Part shown: piece after piece, positions 42,365 to 51,694 of the stretch
Numbering within the stretch: the stretch's first letter is position 1
How the letters are laid out: each line of letters starts with the position of its first letter
Assembly (NCBI RefSeq): GCF_013044505.1
Contig: NZ_JABERD010000017.1
Location: 1-64,000 of the forward strand
Direction of reading: 5' to 3'
From: Streptomyces sp. S3(2020)
GTDB taxonomy: Bacteria > Actinomycetota > Actinomycetes > Streptomycetales > Streptomycetaceae
DNA length: 64,000 nucleotides
Made by a program: the position numbers and the translations under genes
Notes under the pieces: model-generated
What the model was told of the DNA's origin: nothing
What the model saw: only the letters and a program-made list of their open reading frames with translations
Database searches by the model: none

Positions 42365-45055
42365 TCAACGCCCCACCCCTTCGCCCTCAAAGATCGCAAC
42401 GTTCAGGGAGACCGTCGTGAGAAAGCGGTCACGCAGCGGGCCGGCGGCAATCAGGTCCGCCTTCCGGGCGACTTCTCGTCGAGCGCGCTCAAGAAGTGCC
42501 TGGGCTTGCTCCTGCGCGCCGCCTGCCGCCAGCACGACGGCGGAGTGGTAAAGCACTTCCTCCGTGCGCAGGGCAGGCATGTCCCCCACCTCGTCCAGGA
42601 TGCGAACGGCCTGGCGGGCTTGGTCCTGGGCGGCGACGGTGTCGCCCTGCCGGAGCAGGATGCGGCTGCGCAGGGAATGCGCGGCGATCTCGCTGCGGAT
42701 CATGCCGCTGCGCTGGGTCTCGACACCGGTGGCGACCGCCAGACGGTCCGCCTGGTCCAGAAGCGCCCCCGGGGCGCCTGCGGCAGCGAGCAGGATCTCG
42801 GCGTACAGGTTGCGGACGATGGGCACCAGGTTGGCCAGCCAGGTCCGCTCCGTCTCCGCCCAGGCGTCGGCGATCAGCTCGAGTGCCTCATCACGCCTCG
42901 TCGGCTGCTCGACCAGGAGTCGGGCGAGCAGCGCCTGGTTGTAGGCGTGCCAGCCGCTGTCGCCGCCGCGGCCGGCCTCGAAGTCGAGCGCCTCGCCCAG
43001 GACCTCTTCGGCTTCCTGGTAGGCGCCGAGCCCCGCGTACACCTGCGCCAGGTAGTTGAGCGCTATGGGCAGCTCGGCCTTCAGGGGTTCGTCGCGCAGC
43101 CGCTGAACGCAGCGGTTCAGTCTGGTCAGAGCATCACCGAGGTGGCCACTGTCGAAAAGGGTGACACCCAACTGCATCTCGCCCAGGTTGCGGGCATGCT
43201 GGAGCACCGGGTCGTCGGTGCCACCAAGACGCGGATCGGAGCCGTACATGCGCTCGGCTTCCTGGAGCTGGGCCAGGCCATCGGCCAGCCGCCGCTTGGA
43301 CACCTGCCGTCCGTACTCGACCCGGGCGACGAACAGCGCGACCGGATCGCCGTGCCGCTCGGCAAGCTCCACTGCCGCTCGAAGCTTTTCCAACGACGGG
43401 ACCAAGCCCTGCGTGGCAAGCAGGGTCTTGCCCCGCAACAGGGTCGTTCGGATCGCCAGTTCGGGGGTGCCGCAACGCACAGCCGCTGCTTCGGCCTCTG
43501 CCGCCAGGGCGTCGATGTCGGGCCCGCCTGCCGAACGGTGCTGGCCGCGCCAGCGCACCTCTGTCAGCGACAGCAGCAGCTCGACGGCATGGACCAGCCA
43601 ACGGTCCCGGTTCTCGTCGTGCGCGGGCAGGTCCCGGACCGCCTTGATCACTTCTTCGCAGTGCCGCTCCGCCTCAGCGAACGACAAGCCCTCCAGCGCG
43701 GCGTCCCGGGCCAGTCCGTAGTGAGCCTCTGCCGAGGCGATGAGGCATTCGGCGCCTCCGTTGCGCAGATGGCGGGCGATCTCCAACCGACGTTCCAGTG
43801 GCATACCGTCTCGCGGACCGGCGCTGAGGGCCTCCGCGATACGTGCGTGTCTGGACCGCTTCTGCTGCGGGGTCTGCTGGTCGTACACCACGCCCCACAG
43901 GGCACTGTGCTCGAAGCGGTAGCAGTCCGAGGCGTCCATGCGTGCCCACGCGGGAGGCTCGGCAGGCGCGATGAGTCTTTGCTGAGCGGCGATGAGCCTC
44001 AGCCGTTCCATCACGTCGTCGTGCGGCACGCCCTTGGCCTCCGCGACCGTACGCGACAAGAACGTCTCGCCCTGGGCCGCTCCGATCATGAGCAGCTCGC
44101 GGTCCGGTTCGGTGAGAGTCCGGAGCCGGTCCTCCACCACGCGCGAGAGACTGCGAGGCAGTTCGACGGCGGATCCGTTGGCGGGGCGCCACTCCTCCAG
44201 GCACAGGGTGACGAAGATGGCATGGCCGTCGGTCAACCGGCTGAGCCGCTCGGACAGTGCCGACGGCGCGTCAGGATGCCGAGAGCGGACCAACTCGTCC
44301 ACCGCGTCCGACGGTAGGCCGTCCAACTGACGCCGGTGTACCAGACCGTGCTGCGCCCAGTCATGCAACAGGTCCTCGACGGCGGATCCCGGACCGTCGG
44401 CGTACGCCCCGTCCGTCGTATGGCCGAACACCACTCCGAGCGGTTCGCCGGGCAAGCGTCGCAGCAACCGGTCGAGGACCAACAGGCTGCTGGGATCGGC
44501 GTACTGGATGTCGTCGATGAGCAACACCGTGGGCGCGCCCTGCCGAACCAGATCCACCAGCGCATCCACGATCTGCGCAGCGGCACCCTGCTGGAACGGC
44601 AACAGGCTGTCGAACGGCATCGATCCCGAGGCCAGCGACGCTTCGGTGACCTCCTTGCCCAGGGTGAACAGCGCACCCAGCCCGGGCACGATCGACGACA
44701 GCACTTCCGGCGCGGAGCGGACGATTCCCTGGCCCGTGAAGTTCAGCAGCTTGCGGAAGACACCGGGCTGTCTGACCTCCTGCCCCTCAGCCAACTGCAG
44801 GAGCAGTTCGACGATCGCCCCATAGTGCAGCCCTGGTCCGATGGACGGCTGGCACCGTACGGACACGACACGGCAGACGCTCGGTCCCACAGAGGCTGTG
44901 ATCTGCCCCTCGAACGCCCGCAGCAACGCCGACTTGCCCATGCCCGAGACGCCGTCGACCACGATGGCCCGCCCGCCGCGCCCCTCGGTCACATCCGCCA
45001 TCAGCGTGTGCAGCTCACCCATGTGCTCCACACGGTCGACAAACCCGGTCCGCAC
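42365..45055 (-). CDS. Large AAA-type ATPase with TPR-like repeats
   Basis: 896 residues from GTG 45055. Residues 1-300 hold an AAA/STAND-type ATPase: Walker A GVSGMGKSALL (G35-S42), Walker B VLLIDDIQYADPSS. From about residue 400 to the end it is helical repeats resembling TPR (ALNYLAQVYAGLGAYQEAEEVL, LLRQGDTVAAQDQARQAVRIL). LuxR-type regulators of the LAL class and cyclase-type ATPases share this ATPase plus TPR layout, but no C-terminal HTH is visible, so it may act as a signalling ATPase without a DNA-binding part. It stands apart, divergent from the next gene. Confidence 0.75.
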   Translation of the reverse strand: MRTGFVDRVEHMGELHTLMADVTEGRGGRAIVVDGVSGMGKSALLRAFEGQITASVGPSVCRVVSVRCQPSIGPGLHYGAIVELLLQLAEGQEVRQPGVFRKLLNFTGQGIVRSAPEVLSSIVPGLGALFTLGKEVTEASLASGSMPFDSLLPFQQGAAAQIVDALVDLVRQGAPTVLLIDDIQYADPSSLLVLDRLLRRLPGEPLGVVFGHTTDGAYADGPGSAVEDLLHDWAQHGLVHRRQLDGLPSDAVDELVRSRHPDAPSALSERLSRLTDGHAIFVTLCLEEWRPANGSAVELPRSLSRVVEDRLRTLTEPDRELLMIGAAQGETFLSRTVAEAKGVPHDDVMERLRLIAAQQRLIAPAEPPAWARMDASDCYRFEHSALWGVVYDQQTPQQKRSRHARIAEALSAGPRDGMPLERRLEIARHLRNGGAECLIASAEAHYGLARDAALEGLSFAEAERHCEEVIKAVRDLPAHDENRDRWLVHAVELLLSLTEVRWRGQHRSAGGPDIDALAAEAEAAAVRCGTPELAIRTTLLRGKTLLATQGLVPSLEKLRAAVELAERHGDPVALFVARVEYGRQVSKRRLADGLAQLQEAERMYGSDPRLGGTDDPVLQHARNLGEMQLGVTLFDSGHLGDALTRLNRCVQRLRDEPLKAELPIALNYLAQVYAGLGAYQEAEEVLGEALDFEAGRGGDSGWHAYNQALLARLLVEQPTRRDEALELIADAWAETERTWLANLVPIVRNLYAEILLAAAGAPGALLDQADRLAVATGVETQRSGMIRSEIAAHSLRSRILLRQGDTVAAQDQARQAVRILDEVGDMPALRTEEVLYHSAVVLAAGGAQEQAQALLERARREVARKADLIAAGPLRDRFLTTVSLNVAIFEGEGVGR

Positions 45056-45318
45056 ACCAGCCCCCGTCTCAGCCGTCCGTCACGGAACTTCCGCACCCGT
45101 GCTGTCACTTGGCGTCCACCGTAGATCATCCACAGACCGGCTCCCAGGCCCGGCACGACCTCAACCGTCTCGCCTTCCACGCTGCGGAGCCGAGAACCGG
45201 GACCCCAGCCTGACGGCAACGGGCACGGCACAAAGGAGCTTCCCGACTTTACGCAGAGCCATCAGCCGGGCCGGAGAAACCTGGGTGCGTGAACGTTCCC
45301 CGACGAAAGGGAAGCACC

Positions 45319-46212
45319 ATGGTGCTCAACTCAGTTCGCGCGACATCAGTCAACGACCACACATGTGCGGAACAGCATGGCGCCGAGCCGGCCGCCAGCA
45401 CGTCCCCGCTCCGCGCACATGACGCGTGGACCCTGCCGATCGAGGTCCTACGGGACGCCCTGGACGCGGAGTTCTTCGAAGATGAGCTGTTCGACGACAT
45501 CCAGGCGGTACTCATCTCGTGTGACGACCTGCTCTTCCTCGCCACCGTCCCGGGACTCCCCGAAGCGGAGAGGAGTCACCTGCTGCGGTTCCTCTTCTCG
45601 GAGCACATCAGTCACAGCTGGGCTGTCGTCACACTGGATTCGGCTCGAACGGCGAAGGTCTCCAAGACTCTCGGAGCCACGGAGGGCCCGGAGGATGCCC
45701 CTCCCGACGCACACCTGCGGCGAGTCACCGACGCCCGCCGGCTCTACGAAGGATCACAGTGGGCCCCGCTGCACGGCTGGCGTGACGACGACGAGGTGAT
45801 CACAGCACTTCGCGCGCTGATCACCGACTCGCTGGACGGGACAGCCGAGGACATCCCGGAAGACGTGTATCCCCTGCCCGAAGGCGTGGGAGCCGCGGTC
45901 ACGATCGGATACGACGAACAAGGAGAGCCACACCCCCTGGTCTGGGTCCGCACGGACATCCCCAGCGGGCTACGCGCAGACCTGTGGGGATTCTGCGTCG
46001 CCCTGTCCGCCAGCCCCGACAAGGCCGGAGCCGAACCCGACGAGAACGGTGTCTACTACGTAGGCATGGAACGCTCACCGGTCACCGGCCCGGGCCTGCC
46101 TCTGCTCGCCGCCCTCACGGTTCAGCGGGTGGGGCGTCGCCCCGGGGACTGCGACTTCGCTCTCCTCGACCCCGTCGTCCAGGACGCTGCATCGCAGCCC
46201 GAGGCGGCTTGA
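45319..46212 (+). CDS. Hypothetical protein
   Basis: 297 residues from ATG 45319 (AAAGGGAAG upstream). Residues 1-35 are polar. A helical region follows (IEVLRDALDAEFFEDELFDDIQAVLISCDDLLFLATV). The C-terminal half is beta-rich (GVGAAVTIGYDEQGEPHPLVWVRTD, NGVYYVGMERSPVTGPGLPLLAALTVQRVG). There are no membrane helices and no motif I recognise. The gene stands alone and is followed by a strong hairpin. Confidence 0.6.
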   Translation: MVLNSVRATSVNDHTCAEQHGAEPAASTSPLRAHDAWTLPIEVLRDALDAEFFEDELFDDIQAVLISCDDLLFLATVPGLPEAERSHLLRFLFSEHISHSWAVVTLDSARTAKVSKTLGATEGPEDAPPDAHLRRVTDARRLYEGSQWAPLHGWRDDDEVITALRALITDSLDGTAEDIPEDVYPLPEGVGAAVTIGYDEQGEPHPLVWVRTDIPSGLRADLWGFCVALSASPDKAGAEPDENGVYYVGMERSPVTGPGLPLLAALTVQRVGRRPGDCDFALLDPVVQDAASQPEAA

Positions 46213-46220
46213 GACGGGCA

Positions 46221-46259
46221 CCCGGTGCGGTCCGCGACACACCGCAGGACCGCACCGGG
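46221..46259. terminator. Hairpin terminator behind the hypothetical gene
   Basis: Perfect 13-bp arms CCCGGTGCGGTCC (46221-46233) and complement (46247-46259) around a 13-base loop, nine bases behind the stop at 46212. Confidence 0.7.
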
Positions 46260-46327
46260 CCTGTCACCCCAAGCGTCCGTCAGATCACCTGACCAGCGAC
46301 GCAACACACCTGACACCCCATCAGAAC

Positions 46328-46366
46328 GAGCGTCAAATGAGCGTCACGAGCGTCATTTCGGCGTCA
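46328..46366. repeat. Iterated GAGCGTCA motif
   Basis: GAGCGTCA occurs three times (46328-46335, 46339-46346, 46348-46355) and a fourth variant CGGCGTCA follows at 46359-46366. The spacing of 11, 9 and 11 bp between starts puts them on nearly the same helix face. It lies between two converging genes, so it may bind a protein or be part of a 3' element. Function unknown. Confidence 0.6.
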
Positions 46367-46421
46367 AGATATCGCCCGTAACGCCCACACCGCACATAAT
46401 GCGCGCCAGCAAAACCGCAGC

Positions 46422-47750
46422 TCAGGAGCGCTTCGAGGCCGGTTCAAGGATCGCCACGCACTCCATGTGATGAGTCATCGGGAACAGATCGAACACCCGC
46501 AACGACCGCACCCGGTACCCCCCGTCCCGGAAGTACCCGAGGTCCCGGGCCAGCGCGGCGGGATCGCACGCGACGTAAGCGATCCGCCGCGCCCCCAGCG
46601 ACGACATGTGCTCGACCGTCTTGCGCCCCGCGCCCGCGCGCGGCGGGTCCAGGACGATCAGGTCGACCTCGGTGATCCCGGTGCGCGGGAGGACGGACTC
46701 GACCTTGCCCTGTTCGATGCGGACGCGGTCGAAGGCCGCGAGGTTGTGCCGGGCGTCCTCCACCGCGCGCTTGCCGGACTCGATGCCGAGGACGGCGCCC
46801 TTGTCGCCGAGCCGGTCGGCGAGGGCGCCCGCGAAGAGACCCACACCGCAGTACAGGTCCAGCGCCATCTCGCCCTTGCGCGGCAGCAGGCCCTGCATGA
46901 CCGCGGTCACCAGGGTGTCGGCGGCCTTCGGATGGACCTGCCAGAAGCCGCCGCTGCCCACCCGGTGCGTACGGCCGTCGGCCCGCTCCCGCACGAAGGC
47001 GCGGCCGTGGACGCGGTGGATGCCGCCGTCCTTCTCCTCGACGCGCATGACGGAGACGGGCTTGTCGAGCTCGACCAGCGGGAGCCGGGCGCCCGGCCGC
47101 GGCTCCAGGATCACCATGCGGTCCTGCGAACCCGTCGCCGCGATCACGTCCACCGACGCCATCCCGGCCCAGTCACGTTCCTCGATGCCCAGCTCGCTGA
47201 CGCCCGGCGCCGCGATCATGCAGTGCTCGATCGGCTCGACCTCGTGCGAGCGGTGGCGGCGGAGCCCCGCGTTGCCGTCGGCGTCCACCGCGTACTGCAC
47301 CCGGGTCCGCCACTGCGGCACCTGGCCCGCCGGGAGCTTGTCGCCCTCGGCAGGCAGCACGGTGCCGTCCCAGCCGGCCTCCTCGGGGGTGAGCCCCGCG
47401 AGCCGCTGGAGCTGCTCGGCGACGACCTCGCCCTTGAGCCTGCGCTGGGCGCCCGGCTTGGCGTGCTGCCAGTCGCAGCCGCCGCAGCGGCATGGTCCCG
47501 CGTAGGGACAGGGCGCCTCGATCCGGTCCTTGGAGGCTTCCAGGATCTCGACGGCGTCCGCGCGCAGGAACCGGGCGCCCTCCTCACCGTCGGTCACCCG
47601 GGCCACGACCCGCTCACCGGGCAAGGTGTGCCGGACGAACAGCACCTGACCGTCGGACGTACGGGCGATGCAGTGCCCGCCGTGCGCGACGGGGCCCACC
47701 TCGACCTCGTAGTCGACCCCCACCAGTGATTTCTTCGGTTCTGCCTGCAT
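46422..47750 (-). CDS. TRAM-domain class I SAM-dependent RNA methyltransferase (TrmA/RlmC/RlmD-like)
   Basis: 442 residues from ATG 47750. An N-terminal TRAM domain (DYEVEVGPVAHGGHCIARTSDGQVLFVRHTLPGERV), a Cys-rich Fe-S site (CPYAGPCRCGGCDWQH), the SAM motif LDLYCGVGLFAGAL and the catalytic region VLDPPRAGAGRKTV and YVACDPAALARDL are present. It makes 5-methyluridine in tRNA or rRNA, acting through the Cys of VACDPAA. This is the Rv2689c position in the conserved gene order, next to the APC permease. Confidence 0.9.
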   Translation of the reverse strand: MQAEPKKSLVGVDYEVEVGPVAHGGHCIARTSDGQVLFVRHTLPGERVVARVTDGEEGARFLRADAVEILEASKDRIEAPCPYAGPCRCGGCDWQHAKPGAQRRLKGEVVAEQLQRLAGLTPEEAGWDGTVLPAEGDKLPAGQVPQWRTRVQYAVDADGNAGLRRHRSHEVEPIEHCMIAAPGVSELGIEERDWAGMASVDVIAATGSQDRMVILEPRPGARLPLVELDKPVSVMRVEEKDGGIHRVHGRAFVRERADGRTHRVGSGGFWQVHPKAADTLVTAVMQGLLPRKGEMALDLYCGVGLFAGALADRLGDKGAVLGIESGKRAVEDARHNLAAFDRVRIEQGKVESVLPRTGITEVDLIVLDPPRAGAGRKTVEHMSSLGARRIAYVACDPAALARDLGYFRDGGYRVRSLRVFDLFPMTHHMECVAILEPASKRS

Positions 47751-47851
47751 GGCGGGGAGACTCCACAACGATCGAGTGAGGGATGGACCAACGGGACGCG
47801 CCGTCCGACGGAATCGGCCCACGGTACGGGGGCCGACCACAACCCACCACT

Positions 47852-49900
47852 CTACTTCGGTGTCGACGCCTCCTTCGCCCGCTCCTCCGCCGGCCCCCGC
47901 CGCACCGCACCCGGCGCGTTCCAGTCCTGCCGCTTGCGGGCCCGGTTCTTCGCCGCCTCGGACGACTGCAACTGGTAGGGCACCGAGGTCACCATGACCC
48001 CGGGCGTGAACAGCAGCCGGCCCTTGAGCCGCAGCGCGCTCTGGTTGTGCAGCAGATGCTCGTACCAGTGGCCGACCACGTACTCCGGGATGATCACGGA
48101 CACCGCGTCCCGCGGCGACTCCTTGCGCAGCCCCTTCACGTACTCGATGACGGGCCGTGTGATCTCGCGGTACGGCGAGTCCAGGACCTTCAGCGGTACG
48201 TCGATCCCGCGCCGCTCCCACTCCTCGCGCAGCGCCTTGGTCTCCGCCGGGTCGACGTTGACACTCAGGGCTTCCAGCGTGTCCGAGCGCATCAGCTTGG
48301 CGTACGCCAGCGCCCGCAGCGTGGGACGGTGGATCTTGGAGATGAGCACGACGGAGTGGACGCGGGACGGCCGTACGCTGTCGTCGCTCGGGCCCTCGGG
48401 GGCCGCGATCTCCTCGGCCACCCGGTCGTAGTGCTTACGGATCGCCGACATCGTCGCGTAGAAGATCACCATGCCGAGCAGGGCGACCCAGGCGCCGTGG
48501 GTGAACTTGGTGACCAGGACGACGATCAGCACCAGGCCGGTGAAGAAGGCGCCGAAGGTGTTGATGGCGCGGGAGCGGACCATGTGGCGGCGCTTGGCCG
48601 GGTCCTTCTCGGTGGCCAGATGGCGGTTCCAGTGCCGGACCATGCCGGTCTGGCTGAGCGTGAAGGACACGAACACGCCGACGATGTAGAGCTGGATCAG
48701 ACGGGTCGAGTCGGCGCCGTAGATCCACACCAGCAGTCCGGCGGCGCCGGCCAGCAGCACGATGCCGTTGGAGAACGCGAGGCGGTCGCCGCGGGTGTGC
48801 AGCTGGCGCGGGAGGTAGCGGTCCTGGGCGAGGATCGAGCCGAGCAGCGGGAAGCCGTTGTACGCCGTGTTGGCGGCGAGGAACAGCACCAGCGCGGTGG
48901 CCGCGGCCAGGACGATGAACAGGAAGCTGCCCTTGCCGAAGACGGCCTCGGCGACCTGGGAGATCACCGGGTTCTGGACGTAGTCGGAGCCGATGGCGGC
49001 ACCGTTCTTCAGCAGGTCCACGGCCGGGTTCTCGGCCATGCGGACCTTGGTCACCATGGCCAGCGCGATGATGCCGCAGAACATGGTGACGGCGAGCAGA
49101 CCCATCGCCGCGAGCGTGGTGGCGGCGTTCTTCGACTTGGGCTTGCGGAAGGCCGGGACGCCGTTGGAGATCGCCTCGACGCCGGTGAGCGCGGCACAGC
49201 CGGAGGAGAAGGCGCGCAGCAGCAGGAAGACCAGGGCGAAGCCCGCCAGGCCCTGGTGCTCGGCCTTGATCTCGTACGAGGCCGTCGGCGCCCGCATGGT
49301 CTCGTCGAGGACCAGTCCGCGGAAGGCGCCCCACGCGATCATGATGAAGACGCCCACGACGAAGACGTACGTCGGGATCGCGAACAGCGAGCCGGACTCC
49401 TTCACGCCCCGCAGGTTCATCAGCGTGAGCAGCACGATCACGGCGATCGCGCAGAGCACCTTGTGCTCGACGACGAAGGGCACCGCGGAGCCGAGGTTCT
49501 CGATGCCGGAGGAGATCGAGACGGCGACGGTCAGGACGTAGTCGACGAGCAGGGCGCTGGCGACGGTGAGGCCGGCCTTGGGACCGAGGTTGGTGTTGGC
49601 CACCTCGTAGTCACCGCCGCCGCTCGGGTAGGCGTGGACGTTCTGTCGGTAGGAGGCGACCACCGTGAACATCAGCACGACGACCGCGACGGCGATCCAG
49701 GGGCTGAAGTGGTAGGCCGACACACCCGCGATGGACAGGACCAGCAGCACCTCGCCGGGCGCGTACGCCACGGAGGAGAGCGGGTCGGAGGCGAAGACGG
49801 GGAGGGCGATGCGCTTCGGCAGGAGCGTTTCCCCCAGCCGGTCACTGCGCAGTGCGCGCCCGATCAGAATCCGCTTGGGCACGTCGGTCAGTTTGGACAC
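47852..49900 (-). CDS. APC-superfamily transporter, likely potassium or amino-acid permease
   Basis: 682 residues from GTG 49900. Longer readings add a low-complexity tail. The first ~450 residues have about twelve hydrophobic helices, including ALPVFASDPLSSVAYAPGEVLLVL, YPSGGGDYEVANTNLGPKAGLTVASALLVDYVLTVAVSI and GCAALTGVEAISNGVPAF, typical of the APC family. The last ~200 residues are a cytoplasmic domain with a nucleotide-binding-like fold (SVVLISKIHRPTLRALAYAKL). It lies before ceoB and ceoC, TrkA-type K+ regulators, so potassium transport is likely. It corresponds to Rv2690c of M. tuberculosis. Confidence 0.82.
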   Translation of the reverse strand: MSKLTDVPKRILIGRALRSDRLGETLLPKRIALPVFASDPLSSVAYAPGEVLLVLSIAGVSAYHFSPWIAVAVVVLMFTVVASYRQNVHAYPSGGGDYEVANTNLGPKAGLTVASALLVDYVLTVAVSISSGIENLGSAVPFVVEHKVLCAIAVIVLLTLMNLRGVKESGSLFAIPTYVFVVGVFIMIAWGAFRGLVLDETMRAPTASYEIKAEHQGLAGFALVFLLLRAFSSGCAALTGVEAISNGVPAFRKPKSKNAATTLAAMGLLAVTMFCGIIALAMVTKVRMAENPAVDLLKNGAAIGSDYVQNPVISQVAEAVFGKGSFLFIVLAAATALVLFLAANTAYNGFPLLGSILAQDRYLPRQLHTRGDRLAFSNGIVLLAGAAGLLVWIYGADSTRLIQLYIVGVFVSFTLSQTGMVRHWNRHLATEKDPAKRRHMVRSRAINTFGAFFTGLVLIVVLVTKFTHGAWVALLGMVIFYATMSAIRKHYDRVAEEIAAPEGPSDDSVRPSRVHSVVLISKIHRPTLRALAYAKLMRSDTLEALSVNVDPAETKALREEWERRGIDVPLKVLDSPYREITRPVIEYVKGLRKESPRDAVSVIIPEYVVGHWYEHLLHNQSALRLKGRLLFTPGVMVTSVPYQLQSSEAAKNRARKRQDWNAPGAVRRGPAEERAKEASTPK

Positions 49901-50062
49901 GACAGAACATCGTAGGCGTTCGAACGGGTGCCCAGCCACCCGCCACCCCGCTTCTGCCCTCCGGGTGAAAACGCGAGGCGCCCCGGCTGCGGATTCCGCA
50001 GGCGGCCGGATGCGCATGCCTATATGACAAGAACCCGTCTGCCGCCGCCCCTTGGAGGTTCC

Positions 50063-50158
50063 ATGCACGCCACCGCAGAGCTGATCGGTGCCGCCGCCGC
50101 GCTCGTCGGCCTCGGAATCCTGACTCTTGTCAGCGTCCGCAGCATCAGCCGCCGCTGA
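50063..50158 (+). CDS. 31-residue single-helix membrane peptide
   Basis: ATG 50063 with GGAGG 5 bases upstream. The product has a short start MHATAEL, one hydrophobic helix (IGAAAALVGLGILTLVSV) and the basic tail RSISRR, so it is likely an inner-membrane peptide. It lies between the permease and ceoB. It is too short for usual callers, but the ribosome site and amino-acid composition support it. Function unknown. Confidence 0.6.
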   Translation: MHATAELIGAAAALVGLGILTLVSVRSISRR

Positions 50159-50283
50159 TCGTCCCGTTCTCCGGGACAACCGTGCACAGGGGTGCCGCCG
50201 TCCTACCGTGCGTGTGTAGCTTGGGCGACGGTCTGAGACCCTGATGGGGCTGAGCAGTATCTCTTGACACCGGAAGGACGGTC

Positions 50284-50955
50284 GTGCACATCGTCATCAT
50301 GGGCTGCGGGCGAGTGGGTTCCGCTCTCGCGCAGACCCTGGAGCAACAGGGGCACACGGTCGCCGTGATCGACCAGGACCCCACCGCCTTCCGACGACTG
50401 GGCTCCGGATTCGGAGGCCGGCGTGTCACCGGAGTCGGCTTCGACCAGGACACTCTGCGCGAGGCGGGCATCGAGGAGGCCGGCGCCTTCGCCGCCGTCT
50501 CCAGCGGCGACAACTCCAACATCATCGCCGCCCGGGTGGCGCGCGAGATGTTCGGCATCGAGAACGTCGCGGCCCGGATCTACGACCCCCGCCGCGCCGA
50601 GGTCTACCAGCGCCTGGGCATCCCGACGGTGGCCACGGTCCGCTGGACGGCCGACCAGATGCTGCGCCGGCTGCTGCCCTCGGGTGCCGAGCCGCTGTGG
50701 CGCGACCCCACGGGTGGTGTCCAGCTGGCCGAGGTGCACACCTCCGCCTCCTGGGTGGGCCAGCGGATCAGCCGGCTCCAGGAGGAGACGGGCGTCCGTG
50801 TGGCGTTCCTGACCCGCCTCGGCGAGGCGATCCTGCCCAGCTCGCAGACGGTGTTGCAGGAGGGTGACCTGGTGCACGTGATGATGCGCACCGACGAGGT
50901 CGACAAGGTCGAGGCGGCGTTCGCCAAGGGTCCCGAAGAGGAGAGCGGTCACTGA
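50284..50955 (+). CDS. ceoB: TrkA-type K+ channel/transporter regulator CeoB
   Basis: 223 residues from GTG 50284. An N-terminal TrkA_N Rossmann domain (VIMGCGRVGSALAQTLEQQGHTVAVIDQDPTAF), then a TrkA_C domain (VQLAEVHTSASWVGQRISRLQEETG). Such proteins bind NAD(H) and gate K+ transporters in the membrane. Its stop shares one base with the next start (TGATG), so ceoB and ceoC are coupled. It heads the CeoB-CeoC module next to the APC permease. Confidence 0.9.
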   Translation: MHIVIMGCGRVGSALAQTLEQQGHTVAVIDQDPTAFRRLGSGFGGRRVTGVGFDQDTLREAGIEEAGAFAAVSSGDNSNIIAARVAREMFGIENVAARIYDPRRAEVYQRLGIPTVATVRWTADQMLRRLLPSGAEPLWRDPTGGVQLAEVHTSASWVGQRISRLQEETGVRVAFLTRLGEAILPSSQTVLQEGDLVHVMMRTDEVDKVEAAFAKGPEEESGH

Positions 50956-51629
50956 TGAGGGTCGCCATTGCCGGTGCCGGTGCGGTGGGCCGCTCGATCG
51001 CGGGCGAACTGCTGGAGAACGGCCACGAGGTCCTGCTCATCGACAAGGCGCCCACCGCCATCTCGGTCGAGCGCGTCCCCCAGGCGGAGTGGCTGCTGGC
51101 CGACGCCTGTGAGATCACCTCCCTGGACGAGGCGGCGCTCCAGCGCTGCAACGTGGCGATCGCCGCGACGGGCGACGACAAGGTGAACCTGGTCGTCTCC
51201 CTGCTGGCGAAGACGGAGTACGGCGTCCCGCGCGTCGTCGCCCGGGTGAACAACCCGAAGAACGAGTGGCTCTTCAACGAGTCCTGGGGCGTGGACGTCG
51301 CCGTCTCCACCCCGCGTCTGATGTCGGCCCTGGTCGAGGAGGCGGTGAGCGTCGGCGACCTGGTCCGCCTCCTCCGCTTCAGCCATGGTGACGCCAACCT
51401 CGTCGAGCTGACCCTGCCCGAGGAGTCGGCCCTGGCCGGCACCCAGGTCGGCGACGTCGAGTGGCCGCAGGACACGTCCCTGGTGACGATCATCCGCGGC
51501 AACCGTGTCCTCACCCCGACCCAGGACGACTCCCTGGAGGCCGGCGACGAACTCCTCTTCGTGGCCGCCCCGGCCCGCGAGGAGCAGCTGGAGGACCTGC
51601 TGTCGGTGCGCAGGGAAGAAGCGAAGTAG
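50955..51629 (+). CDS. ceoC: TrkA-type K+ regulator CeoC
   Basis: 224 residues, ATG 50955. Same architecture as CeoB: VAIAGAGAVGRSIAGELLENGHEVLLIDKAP as Rossmann start, TrkA_C with LVELTLPEESALAGTQVGDVEWPQDTSLVTIIRGN. Its TAG (51627-51629) is part of the left arm of a perfect 70-bp palindrome that also contains the stop of the opposite gene. Function with CeoB in K+ uptake control. Confidence 0.9.
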   Translation: MRVAIAGAGAVGRSIAGELLENGHEVLLIDKAPTAISVERVPQAEWLLADACEITSLDEAALQRCNVAIAATGDDKVNLVVSLLAKTEYGVPRVVARVNNPKNEWLFNESWGVDVAVSTPRLMSALVEEAVSVGDLVRLLRFSHGDANLVELTLPEESALAGTQVGDVEWPQDTSLVTIIRGNRVLTPTQDDSLEAGDELLFVAAPAREEQLEDLLSVRREEAK

Positions 51630-51694
51630 GCGCTACGACGACGGAGGGCGCCCCGCGGATCCGCGGGGCGCCCTCCGTCGTCGTAGCGCCTACT
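51625..51694. terminator. 70-bp perfect palindrome, two-sided terminator
   Basis: The bases from 51625 to 51694 form a perfect palindrome of 35-bp arms with no loop, centred between 51659 and 51660, as checked pair by pair. The left arm includes the ceoC stop TAG and the right arm the DUF3159 stop (CTA on the plus strand). It should end transcription from both convergent genes. Confidence 0.9.

Noticed and set aside
47783..49915. Very long open frame antisense to the APC permease
   Set aside because: High-GC shadow: its composition is dominated by His, Asp, Gln and Gly repeats, and the opposite strand encodes a clear membrane protein.
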